DNA of 64,000 bases from Parus major (lineage: Eukaryota > Chordata > Aves > Passeriformes > Paridae), in NCBI RefSeq assembly GCF_001522545.3, contig NC_031771.1:324005-388004 (forward strand), written 5' to 3'. Shown piece after piece: positions 1 through 10,232 of this stretch (its first letter is position 1; each line of letters starts with the position of its first letter). The notes under the pieces are model-generated. The model was not told the DNA's origin. It did no database searches and saw only the letters and a program-made list of their open reading frames with translations. A program made the position numbers and the translations under genes.

Positions 1-1793
1 AACTCTTGGGCATTTTCTGTAAAACGTTATATATGAGAACAAACACTTGCAGGCATTTCAGTCACTTGTGTCAAAACTTCAGCCACTGATATATTCTAGT
101 TTGCTTTGTTTGTTTGAAACTTCCTGGATCAGCAGTTATTTTGCAATAGGTTGTGCAATATCCAGGCTGCTATCTGAGCTTGTAATCTCGAAGAAATTTG
201 TACGTTTGCATCCATGACATGGAGAAAGTTTATCTTCATAGGAATGGGAAATCCATTAGGAAAACAAACAATATGATAGGCTGTGTAAAGTGCAAAAATA
301 AATAGTTCTAACAGTATGAGAGTAGGACTTTATAAATCACTAGTACATCTTAAACTGAAATATTCTGTTCAGTTCTGCCTACACTACTACAAAAAGATTT
401 TTTGATAAACAGAGTGGATCCAGAGCCAGATGGGAAATGTATTGAGGGAAGAAGGTAAACTTCCAGGGCATGACTGCAAACATTTCTTATGCAGTCAGCA
501 TATACTGAGAAAGAACAAGAAACTGTATTCTGTGCAGGATAATATTGTCATTTAAGTGATTAGGGCAGGAGTTTCTTACAGTGAAAATATGCATAATGCA
601 AAGAGTCCATCATTTCTGAAAGCTGTCTTTCAAAGTTGGTGACCCAAACCCGTTAGGGTCCCAGCAGCACCCAGATCTTCTCCTGCAAATCTAGCAGGCA
701 CACAGACATCTACCCTGAGGTGAGACTTTGTGTCCTATGATCAGTTCATTTTGGTGTGGAAAATTCAGCATCTCTCCTGGCACATCCCTTTCTGCAAGTG
801 TGTCAGATTGAGCTTTGCCTGTCTCTGCTTCCAGAAGCCATGCCCTGACCTCTTGGAATGTTTGCAAGGGACTCTTGCAGTGCTCCTTCAGTGGGCCAGT
901 TTGGACCAGTGCAGCACTCAGGGTTGCAGTCCTTTGCCCCATCTTATTGCTTCTGCCTGAGAGACATCAATAAACCAAGAATCTGAGAGAGCAGCTCTAT
1001 TGTCTTCTGCTCCTCAGCCCTCATGGCTGACCTGGATTACCATCCAGTGGGCTAGAGCCCTCCTTATACCAAGGCCTGAGCCAGCATGGGCCAGTAACCT
1101 GAGCTACAGAGCTGCAAGTGCACCTGAGAGTATAAATCCAGTATAAACACCAGAGTCACACAGGCTGAGAATTAGACCCTAGGTATTCTGATAGTGGATT
1201 AAAATTTAACTGATTTAGTTCAAAAGGTAATATGGCAGTGAATCACCTTGAGTTCTACATACACGTCATTGTCATAAAAAAGGAGTTTAATGGAAAAGGA
1301 GATTCTTCTGCATGTTATTATTATTTGCTCTTTATTTCCCCTGTCCATTTAGTCCCATTTGACTGCTCTGATATGCCTCACTAGTTGCATGTAGAAGACT
1401 TCTCTAAAACTCAAGTGAGTGCTTGGAGGTAGAAATTTCTTCCTTTATTTTATGAGCTATTCCTTTTATTTAATGAGCTAGAACTGTACTAGGGCTTGTG
1501 TGGCTTCAAGCCACAAGTGCTTCTTTTTCCACCTGAAATTTACATATTTATCTTCAGCCTTAGTTAAGAGATTACATTACTGTCTTACGTGAACTGCATT
1601 GGTTGTTTTCATTCTTTGCAATGGAGGTACAAGACCATTTGTATTTGCCCCCTTCCTGCACACAGAAGGTGAAACCAAACACCAGATTTGAACATCTCTG
1701 GGAGAGTTCAGCCCTGGTGACAGGAATCCCTGTGAGTGCAGGTGCTGTGTACAGCAGGAGAGGCTGCTCACTCTCCTCGTGTTTCTCTTGCAG
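1..1793 (+). other. PCDH18: Intron upstream of the last PCDH18 exon
   Basis: This stretch precedes a clear splice acceptor and is read as part of the final intron of the protocadherin gene. I translated all frames by eye using the available reading frames and found no cadherin repeat, transmembrane segment or conserved cytoplasmic motif, so no earlier exon is recognised. The short open frames at 730-960, 1572-1856 and 1603-1839 have no family resemblance. An upstream exon with little conservation could have been missed. Confidence 0.6.
1768..1793 (+). promoter_or_regulatory. PCDH18: Splice acceptor of the terminal coding exon
   Basis: A pyrimidine-rich run (ctcactctcctcgtgtttct) leads into ttgcag, ending at 1793. 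The intron is phase 1: one base of the interrupted codon lies upstream, and the exon opens with two bases followed by the codons M-R-L-C-T-E-E-C. Homology to delta-2 protocadherins starts exactly at this point, while the frame upstream of it is meaningless. The ATG at 1736 is therefore not a real start. Confidence 0.85.
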
Positions 1794-2464
1794 CCATGCG
1801 CCTATGCACGGAGGAATGCAGGGTCCTGGGCCACTCTGACCAGTGCTGGATGCCACCGCTTCCCTCTCCCTCCTCTGACTACAGAAGCAACATGTTCATC
1901 CCTGGGGAGGAGTTCCAGTCACCCCAGCAGCACTTGCAGCAGCAGCAGCATCATCAGGGCCTCGAGGAGGATGCCCAGGCAGCTGACACCGGTGAGAAGA
2001 AGAGCTTTTCAACATTTGGGAAGGACTGCCAGAGTGAAGAGGAATCAGGGGACACCTGCACCTCCTCCCTCCTCTCTGAAATGAGCAGTGTCTTCCAGCG
2101 CCTGCTGCCTCCCTCATTGGATGCCTACATGGAGTGCAATGAGATGGATCGCTCCAACTCACTGGAGCGCAGGAAGGGACATTTGCCAACCAAGACTGTA
2201 AATTATCCATCGGGGGTGGCAGCCTGGGCAGCCAGCACACATTTCCAAAACCCTGCTAACAATGGGCCCGCTCTGGGGACTCACTTGGGCGCGCAGCCTT
2301 CATCCAAATGGCTACCAGCTATGGAGGAGATCCCAGAAAATTATGAAGAAGATGATTTTGACAATGTGCTCAACCACCTCAGTGATGGCAAACATGAACT
2401 CATGGATGCCAGTGAGCTGGTTGCAGAAATTAACAAGCTGCTGCAAGATGTCCGGCAGAACTAA
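1794..2464 (+). CDS. PCDH18: Protocadherin-18, C-terminal cytoplasmic tail (last exon)
   Basis: This exon encodes about 222 residues of the intracellular tail of a delta-2 protocadherin, a single-pass neuronal and mesenchymal adhesion protein. It begins with the delta-2 signature CTEECRVLGHSD followed by CWMPPLPS and SDYRSNMFIPGEEF. A Gln/His-rich stretch follows (about 1930-1960). Next is FSTFGK at 2006-2023, which fits the WIRS consensus for binding the WAVE regulatory complex. The rest is a Ser/Thr-rich segment, an acidic block (EEIPENYEEDDFDNVLNHL) and a helical end, ELVAEINKLLQDVRQN, before TAA. The long distal tail, the acidic block and the ending point to PCDH18 rather than PCDH10, 17 or 19; this assignment is from memory of the family, without a search. 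The frame is intact and looks functional. The ectodomain, transmembrane and proximal tail exons lie left of the window. Confidence 0.85.
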
Positions 2465-2730
2465 TTATTTCAAAAGCCTATTTTTCCATATTTATGGAAA
2501 ACTGGAAGGGATAAAAAAAAAAAAAAAAAAAAAAGGAAAAAATAGACTGAGGAGAACTGGCATTGCCAACTAGTTGCATTTATCATAAATGTGTCTGTGT
2601 ATGTTGAATATTAAAATACCTTATTTTCATATGTACACAATGCAAGTGTGATTATCTGTATTTTAAAAATACATTTGTACCTTATATTTATGTGTAATTT
2701 AATAAATAAATTTTATTTTTGTACACCCAC
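2465..2730 (+). other. PCDH18: PCDH18 3' UTR, proximal form
   Basis: The stop codon is followed by AT-rich sequence with an A-run of about 20 near 2514-2534 and several ATTTA-like motifs. Overlapping AATAAA hexamers at 2701-2710 have a T-rich and then GT-containing segment directly downstream, so cleavage near 2725-2735 is likely. More hexamers to about 3332 suggest longer transcripts. The exact 3' ends are inferred. Confidence 0.65.
2701..2710 (+). terminator. PCDH18: Proximal poly(A) signal, two overlapping AATAAA
   Basis: The string aataaataaa gives two overlapping canonical hexamers 237 bp after the stop codon. It is followed by ttttattttt and gtac, a plausible U/GU-rich downstream element. 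Confidence 0.7.
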
Positions 2731-2972
2731 AGCAAGCATGTTTTCCTAAATGTATATAGATGGTACCACCCTTGTCAAACTTAAGAGTATTCTTGCCACA
2801 CAGGCATGTTTTAAAAAAAAAAAAAGAAAGAAAAAAGAAGGATATTGTTTCTTTCAAGTATTATTATTTCTTTCAAGTATTCCAAATACAAATTCAAAAC
2901 ACTGAACAAGTTATGCAAATGTTAGTTTCAGTAAATGATCCAACACCTTTTTTTGCAATGTTTTATTCTTAT

Positions 2973-3332
2973 AATAAAGACTTGTTACTCCCACAAAACC
3001 TAAAATGTCCTTTTTTATTTTGATGCTTTTGGTCTATAGAATAATTAATTAATGGATTATTGCAGGCTGAGGTCTTCCTGTCTTTGGCACATAAGTGTTT
3101 TCTCCAGTGAACAAATCATGGAATTCAGTGATGGGTCTTCCATTGTGATCTCTGCAAGAAAATGTAGATTTGTTGTGCTGTTGTTACACTGCAAAGACAG
3201 TTGAAGTCAGTGGTGTATACTTGAAAGACAGCAATAAAACTGGCTTTTCTGACCTCAAGCTGAATTCTGAATTTATGCAAATACAAAAATTGCAATGAAC
3301 TGATTTATCTTTGTAAATGACACCAAAATAAA
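2973..3332 (+). terminator. PCDH18: Distal poly(A) signal candidates
   Basis: Three further AATAAA hexamers occur in the same orientation at 2973-2978, 3233-3238 and 3327-3332. Each could end a longer PCDH18 3' UTR. In AT-rich DNA such hexamers also arise by chance, so transcript evidence would be needed to choose among them. Confidence 0.4.
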
Positions 3333-6300
3333 AGGAATGTTGCATATGCCAGAAAAACAGCTTTATTTTGCCTCTGCACAGCAGCTACATTTTTATATTA
3401 GCTGTATTACTTCTTGTAAGTGTGCCTGTCCTTTATTTGCAAATTAGTACAGAAATGTTTGAACTTCCTAGAACAGGGCAAGCCTGCAGGTACATTCGCT
3501 CTGGCTGCATCCCATCCTTCCATAGTGGGGCTTCTCTCTGTCTTGAAGCTCAGTGAAAGGTCATTTATATTTGGTTCCATTGCTACAGTGGGGGTGATGT
3601 AGCTAATAGTTCTCAGATAAAAATCAATGCCATTCTTTTGGTTCCTTTTTTCAAAACTATTTTTTGTCAGCCTGTGATACACAAGGAGATCTTTGTAGTA
3701 GTAAACAAATGGATTTTACAGTTGGGAAACATGGGTGGGTTTTGAACCCCCAGTGCTCATTTCAGGAGTGTTAAGACCTGTTAAGTGTAAAAACCTATAA
3801 TTTTGGCAGTTATGCTGATGCATATTTTATAAGATATATATTTTTACCAGAACTGTGAAAAACTTTGAATAATCCAAGTCAACCTGGGCATAAAACTGAT
3901 ACATTTGTTTTGGAGAACTGCACTTATAAAATATCTTATATTTTTTTATGCTAGATACAAAATATCCTGCTTAATGTTACCCAAAAAAGCAAGAATTTTG
4001 TTGTATGCATAAGCTTCATTTCTTTGTATGCAAGGAAACTCTTCTCCTTATTGGTTTCACTTACTGCTTTCTCCTTCTCCTTATTGTGCTGTAGATGGGA
4101 CATTTGAAGATGTGTAGGCATTTGTTGACACCTGAACAATGGAGAGATTTTCATCTTGTTTACACAGCAGGAACTCGTGCTATGCTTTATTGGGTAGAAA
4201 TACCACGACCTCATGTTGGGGTGTTAGTTAGAACACCTTTGAATGCCAGGAGGACATGAGTCTCATCGAGCTGCTGTCTGTTATGGAGAGGAAGAAATTG
4301 CAATACCTCATTAAATATTTGACACCTCTTCCCTGTTTTTACCCTTCATTCCTACTAATAGGCATTAGTGGTCCCACAAGCCTCACCTGGGTCCCATTCT
4401 CTCACTCCAGGGGCTCAGACAGGCAGGCAGCTGTTCATTGAGTGTTTGTCCTCTTTGGCTCTCAGGGTCAACCCAGGACTGATTTTATAGCTATGCCTCC
4501 AACTCATATCCAGCTGCTGCTGACAGGAGTCCTTGGATCCTTATCCTGGTTTATCACCTTGGCATGCTGAGGGCTGTCAATGGATCCTTTTGCCAGCACC
4601 TCACAACCCACTGCATCCAGGTTCTGCAGTGTTGCACTTTGTCAGTGTGGGTACTGCTCATTCTGGGGTTGCTGTCAGCTTCTTGTCTTCTTCATGCTTT
4701 AAAACAGCAAGACACTGAAGCCAGGATGCTTCCTAAAGTTGACAGTTGAAGTCCTAGAAAAAGGTAAGTCTTAAAGTTCACAAGGGCGTAACTTCCTCCT
4801 CCATAACTAGGTTGTTTCTGTCTCATCTCAACCCTCCCCTTGCAGTTTCTCTCTTCTTGAGTGTCCAATTTTAGCCTTGTTCTCCAAGTTCCCTCACCCT
4901 AACCTCATGTTAATTCCTCTTGGCTTTCTCACTCCATTTCCCTTAAAATCTGACCCATAAACTAATCCTGCACAGCCCATAGATAGGCGTATAGAGTATA
5001 TTGTATCTGAATAACCCCGCCCATGACTGAATTTTCCAGTTTCTGTCTCTTTAGTTGGATCTAGCCAGCATATCCCTCAAATTCTCTCTTGTCCTAACTT
5101 TTTGATGTGTACTTGTTAATTACAATGTAACTGTAAGCTCCACTGGATTCCTGAATTCCTCTACACGCAATTCCTTTTTTGGGCATCTGTACAGCATGGA
5201 AAGGGCTGACCTGCATGGCTAAACCTCCCCACTTCTGACTTTTCACAGAAGTGTGAGGGTCAGGAAAACAATTCTGAAGACAGAACTCATGCCTGCGTCG
5301 TTATTTGATTCCAGCCTGGGCGCACATAGTGTGTGAAGTGTACAGGAGGACTGGTGGTTACGATAAAAACATACAAGGTGGTAGTTTAAGAATAGTTATT
5401 AAACTTTTAGATTGTTTTTCTGTTGACCTGGATAAAACATTGCTGTCTGTTACAAAATCAGCAGCAGAATACGAAACTACCTCCACAAGTTGCAAAGTTT
5501 CCTCCATAAATAAATGCAGATAGCTGTTTCTCATAATTTCTAGAGGAGGAAATATTAGATATTCAGACTCAGACTACTTTCTGTCTACAAGCTTGCAGGG
5601 CAGCCTCGTAAGCTTCATTTTCACAGTCATATCATCCACTAGGGATTACCAACCTGTTTTAAATTTAAAACCCTTAAATCAGTTTATGCTTGCTGGCCTG
5701 TGTCACAAGGATAGTCTCAATGTTTTAGAGAGCCATTGTTTGCAGAGAGGACTTTCTAGAAAAAGGAGACTGCAATGAATTCCTCTGGTAGCAATAGGCA
5801 TCCAAATATCATAAAACACATAAGGTTTTCCTAGAGGGTATTTCTGTACCAACACACAATAGTAATATTTTGTATGTACATTGCTGACAGAGTCCTATAA
5901 TAGAAAGAGACCTGTTTCCAGGAGCAAGAACGTTTAATTCTTTGTTTGAAGAAAGTTTGAGTTGTATTTATTCCTATCAATATAGGAAGCTTATTAAAAG
6001 ATCTGTAGTAATAGCAGTGAAAATGAGAGAAAAATCTGTCTTAACACTGCTTGTTTTAGAGTTCTTCTTTTTCTCAGGCTTCCTTTTTAAATGACAGAAA
6101 TTATATAATATTGATATACGTGTATGTACACAATATAAAAACCCCAGCACCAAATCTCTTTTGTGTAAAGAACAGGGAAAACTGATAGTATGCATATTAA
6201 ACAAAATAGATAATAAATCTGGATTTGCCGCATTTTGACAACTAATAGAGAGTTAGGCACTGTTGGTGCGGTTTGAGCACCAAACATGAGGATGATTGTC

Positions 6301-6433
6301 CTGCCCAAAACACCAGTTCCTACTACTTCTCTAAATGCTGACTAGTTTTACCATTCTTGGTGGTATAACGACAGAAAAGGTTGTGAAAATCATCAAATGG
6401 TAATTACCAAAATAATGGTTATATCTGTAAGTG
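3333..6433. other. Intergenic, no gene seen
   Basis: AT-rich sequence downstream of the PCDH18 gene. The reading frames here are short (up to about 90 codons) and low in complexity, and none resembles a known family. No repeat family was recognised with confidence. Confidence 0.5.
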
Positions 6434-6550
6434 TTCAAGGCCTGGTTGGGTGGGGCTTTGGGCTGAGTGGTCTAGTGGAAGGTGTCCTTCACCATGGTAA
6501 GGGACTGGAACAAGATCATCTTTAAGGTCAAACCCAAACAATTTCATGGG
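6434..6550 (+). mobile_element. CR1 LINE, 3' end fragment
   Basis: Contains the CR1 3' signature ggtctagtggaaggtgtcc followed by ccatggtaagggactggaac and a degraded form of gatcatctttaaggtc. Forward orientation. Only the last 120 bases or so of the element are present, the usual 5'-truncated form. Confidence 0.85.
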
Positions 6551-6834
6551 CTAGTGGTTCTGGCATTCCTTCTATATATGGAAATACTGAGACTTTTGAG
6601 CAAATGCAAAGTTTATTAATGGATGCTCAGCAATTGCTTTTCTGCATACTCATGTAAGTTTTTTATATTCACTTCTGAAATGGTTACATTAAAAAATGTT
6701 CTGAAATAATGATCAGAGTTGTTTGACCACTTATTTATGTTTAAGCATTTCTGTCACTGCTGCATCACACTTTGCTATCAAGTGCCCCTTAGGAAAAACA
6801 CATGTGGCTGTCAACAATGTCTTTGCTGCACTCT

Positions 6835-7296
6835 TATCTTCATTTGGAAGACAGGTGTCTGCTAGGGAGGGCAGCAGCTTTCCTTGGAATGGAAAATGCA
6901 AACCCCCTCCCTCTGAATTACTATGATTTTGAAATCAAGGTGTTCTCAGGCAGCGATCGGGTATAGGAGTAACAGTTCTTTACTGGTGTGTATACAAGGC
7001 AAACAAACAACAACAACTACAGCATTAACAACAAAACAGAACCAGGGACCTTGTGATAACCTTCTTGGCTGAGACAGGAAAGGATGGAGGAGAGGCTTTG
7101 CTTCACAAACTCCCTTGGACAGTCAGTCCCAGTGCTCATATAGGGCTCTGTGGAACAGCCAGCTGGAATGGCAGGAATGAGCAGAGATCCTGGGCCGGTG
7201 GATGAGGTGTATCAGGTGGTGGCTGGCACTGCCACACGTCCCGGCAGGACAGGAGGTGTGAGGTCCAGCAAAAGAATGGACACCTAACCCCCAACA
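6835..7296 (-). mobile_element. Solo LTR, same family as the 35.8-kb LTR
   Basis: Read on the minus strand it opens TGTTGGGGGTTAGGTGTCC and shares long blocks with the LTR at 35848-36598. One block is around 7150-7265 (the gtggcagtgcc segment) and one around 6850-6995 (the gtgtctgctaggga and aacagttcttta segments). It is about 290 bp shorter, so it has an internal deletion or is a subfamily. The right boundary is sharp. The left one is degraded, with TATCTT where TGTCTT is expected. Flanks ACTCT (6830-6834) and ATTCT (7297-7301) match at 4 of 5 positions, a likely decayed target-site duplication. Confidence 0.75.
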
Positions 7297-7301
7297 ATTC
7301 T

Positions 7302-7864
7302 TTACCCTGGTTCCATTTATAGTTGCTATGTCTAAGAACAGCAATAGAAATCCAACAAAGGCATGACAAAATATTTAACCCTTACAGTTTCCTTTTTTTA
7401 ATGCAATATTTGAATTCATAGAAAATACCTAGAAGTTGAATTTCTTTCTCTGCACCTGCAGAGGATTTCAGTTTCCCAAGATTAGAAGACTTGGGAGCCT
7501 CCATTTTTTTAGCATTAGGTTACCATAGCATCTGACCTAGGAGACTACAGTATACATATGTTTTCTTTCTATAATGCAGGCAGACACATTTTCAGGCACA
7601 ATTTTTCTCCTTTCGGTATCCCAGGGTCAAACTCTGCCTGCACACAAAACTTGGCCGGCAACATTTTCTGCAATGCAGTTTATATAAATAATAATAATAA
7701 AGTGATAATATAATTACTTCAATCAATAAAAATATTCATAATTAAGAACCCTGCTGTATTTTGCATCCTCAGAGCTGTAAATCATTAATGACTGACCACT
7801 TGTAAAAAAATAATATTCTGGGATCAAGTAACCTGTTACTGAAAAAAGCCTCTCTGAAGAGACA
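7302..7864. other. Intergenic, nothing recognised
   Basis: AT-rich single-copy-looking DNA between two LTRs, with a short AAT-rich tract near 7685-7700. No gene or repeat family was recognised. Confidence 0.4.
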
Positions 7865-7870
7865 CATAGG

Positions 7871-8238
7871 TGTTGCTCTATTAGGAACGGCGAGATTGAA
7901 CGACTCAGACTCCCTAGGAGTCAATCAGGAGAATTTCTCTTAGTTTATTACTTTAGGTCTTTTTTCTAGACTGATACGTGAAAAGTATAGAAAGGAAACT
8001 CTTATTGGTTAGCAAACTACTACATCACCATCTTTGGTCAGTGGGGCACACCACCCCCCGACCTTCTCCTGCAAAGAAAACAAGGAACAGACAAACAGCA
8101 CCTGCAAGGCTGTTTTCTGTCTCTGAGAATTGTTTTAAATCCTCCCCATGAATTCTCAGGCCACTTTCTCAGGCAAGACTGAGAAACTATGCGACCTGTA
8201 ATTTCTACAGGCACTCTGTTTTAGAGTTAGCATCCACA
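7871..8238 (-). mobile_element. ERVK-like solo LTR with exact 6-bp target duplication
   Basis: A 368-bp element starting TG and ending CA on both readings. On the minus strand it begins TGTGGATGCTAAC and ends GAGCAACA. It is flanked by identical CATAGG at 7865-7870 and 8239-8244; a 6-bp duplication is typical of class II (ERVK) integration. A minus-strand poly(A) signal AATAAA lies at 7944-7949. There is no internal region, so it is a solo LTR left by recombination between two LTRs. Confidence 0.88.
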
Positions 8239-8492
8239 CATAGGAACAATTTAAACCATATAGTAAAAACTATTTCCAGCAAAGTTGATAAATAATACTT
8301 AGTTTAATTAAAACTCAGTGGAGACCCTGGAAAAACTGGTAATAATTGAAGCTGAAATCTGACCAGTGCACACATTCTCTACCCCCTTGCCCAAGGATCA
8401 GTGTGGGAAGAACAATGAGAAATCAGTCCACAGAGTTTTTACAGCAAATATGGACATGGATGGTCTTGAATATTTTCTTTGTACTAAACTAT

Positions 8493-9688
8493 TTTCCTGG
8501 TTTGAGAGACAGTTGTCTGTCCAGGAAGGTGGGAACCTTCTTGCAATGGAAAATATGACCCCCTTCCCTACAAATTGTAGCTTTGAAGTTACAGGGCTTT
8601 CAGATGAAGATGGGAAAAAGCAACAACAGCTTTTTACTAGAGTAGATATAACAATGCAAACAACAACAACAGCAGTACAACAAACAGAACAGAACCAGAA
8701 ACCCAACCGCAGCCTTCTCTGGGCTGTCAGGCACTTTCCCCTTCGGTGCAGTTCTGGGCACAGCCGGCAGGGGCGCTGGTGGCTCCCGGCCAGGCGCAAT
8801 GATTCCCCCGCGCCGGCAGGGGGCACTGTGGCGCGAGCTCAGCAGCCTCACCTCTGGCAATGGCGGTTCAGGCAACAGGGAAAGAGAGGAGGTGGCTCCT
8901 TTCCAAAACTCGTGGGGAGCAGCTGGTCTCAGTGCCACTCCGCGTGGTGAGCTGGACTGTAGCAGTGCTCTCAGAGCAGCATGCTGGCGCAGCAAAGATG
9001 AGCAGACTCCCAGGGGCAGCAAATCAAATTGTAGCACTAACCCCAAAGCAGTGGCAGGAGCAGTGGGATCCTGGTGGATGTGGGGTGTTGGGTTAAAGCA
9101 TAGCAAAACTCCTGAAACAGTGACAGGAAACAGGGAAGAGCTGGGTGGGGGATTGCTCCTTTGCACAGCTTACCCATGACAGCTGGTCCTGAGGTTGGGC
9201 TGCCACACAGAGGGAACAGCCCAGCAGGGAGTGCTCCTGGCTCTGAGACTCGGCACAGCACACTCAGGCTCCGGGCTCCCAAGTGGTAGAGGAGCAGAGA
9301 AACAAGCTGGCAGGCCCTGGTCACAGAGCCCAAAGAAGAGAAAAAAAATCCGTAAGAAAAAAAACCACAGGGCAACAGGACCCCAGGTCAGACCCACTGT
9401 GCCTCATGGCAGCAGTGTTGATCACCCCACCAGAAGGAAGAGCAGCCCCTGGCTCCAACCTCCCAAGGATCATGGGCTGCCCTTCACCCATCATGATATT
9501 CCCGAGCTGTGGGATGGGAATGGGGGGGGAGGAAGTTGGTGGGGGGATGACAGTGGGAGTTACAGTGACACTTCTGGGCACAAAAAATGGGTATGGGATA
9601 CAAGCCATCCGGAAACAATTATTCAGTGCAAAATAGTATTTTGGATTGCAATTTTACCTGCCTGGAAAGATTCATCTCCTCCATAACA
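8493..9688 (-). mobile_element. Long diverged LTR of the same family as 6835-7296
   Basis: The left 220 bases or so parallel the left part of the 6835-7296 LTR: gagacagttgtctg, then tgcaatggaaaatatgaccc, then a CAACAACAAC-rich stretch and acagaaccag. The right edge reads TGTTATGGAGGAG on the minus strand, close to the start of the LTR at 55880 (TGTTATGAGGGAG). The middle is GC-rich and not matched within this window. The long frames over it are not genes. No target duplication was found and the boundaries are approximate. Confidence 0.55.
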
Positions 9689-9737
9689 CCTGAGTGTCCT
9701 AAGGTCATAATGGAGATTTAAGCAGACACTACAGATT

Positions 9738-10232
9738 CATGTAATTCCAGATCAGCTAGGCTGGAAAATTGCTTTGAGATCATCCAGTCCAATTTACAAT
9801 CCAACACCACCTTGTCAACTAAACCACGCACTGAGTTACCATACTTCCTTGGTCCTGCTGGCCGCACTATTCCTGATGCAGACAAGGATGCCACTGGCCT
9901 TCTTGGCCACCTGGGTACACTGTTGACGTTCTGGCTGCTGACTGAACATGATTACTAATGTTCAGTCAGAAGCTAACTAGTATCCCCATGTCCCTTTCTG
10001 CCTGGCTGCTGTCCAGCCACTCTGTCTCCAGCCTGTAGCACTGCAGGGGGTTGTTTTGGCCAAATTGCAGGACACAGCACTTGGACTTGTTAAACCACTA
10101 GTGACTGGCTGCCAGCTGCATGTAGCGCTATTCACCACCACTCTCTGGGCCTGGCCATCCAGCCAGTTCTTAACCCAGCAAAGAGTGCTCCTGTCCAAGC
10201 TGTGGGCTGACAGCTGTTCCAGGAGTATGCTT
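9738..10232 (-). mobile_element. CR1 LINE fragment
   Basis: Reverse-oriented CR1. A decayed 3' end (attccagatcagctaggctg) is at the left. It is followed by CR1 3'-region sequence, including gtagcactgcagggggtt, ttgcaggacacagcacttgg and gggcctggccatccagccag. Frames within it are decayed CR1 sequence. Confidence 0.85.

Noticed and set aside
1736..1793. ATG at 1736 as the start of a 242-residue protein
   Set aside because: Homology begins only after the splice acceptor ending at 1793. The 19 or so codons before it are intron.
8366..9686. Long frames on both strands (8366-8950 +, 8600-9166 -, 8799-9179 +, 9195-9686 +)
   Set aside because: They lie inside a GC-rich LTR relative, overlap each other on both strands and have no recognisable domain.
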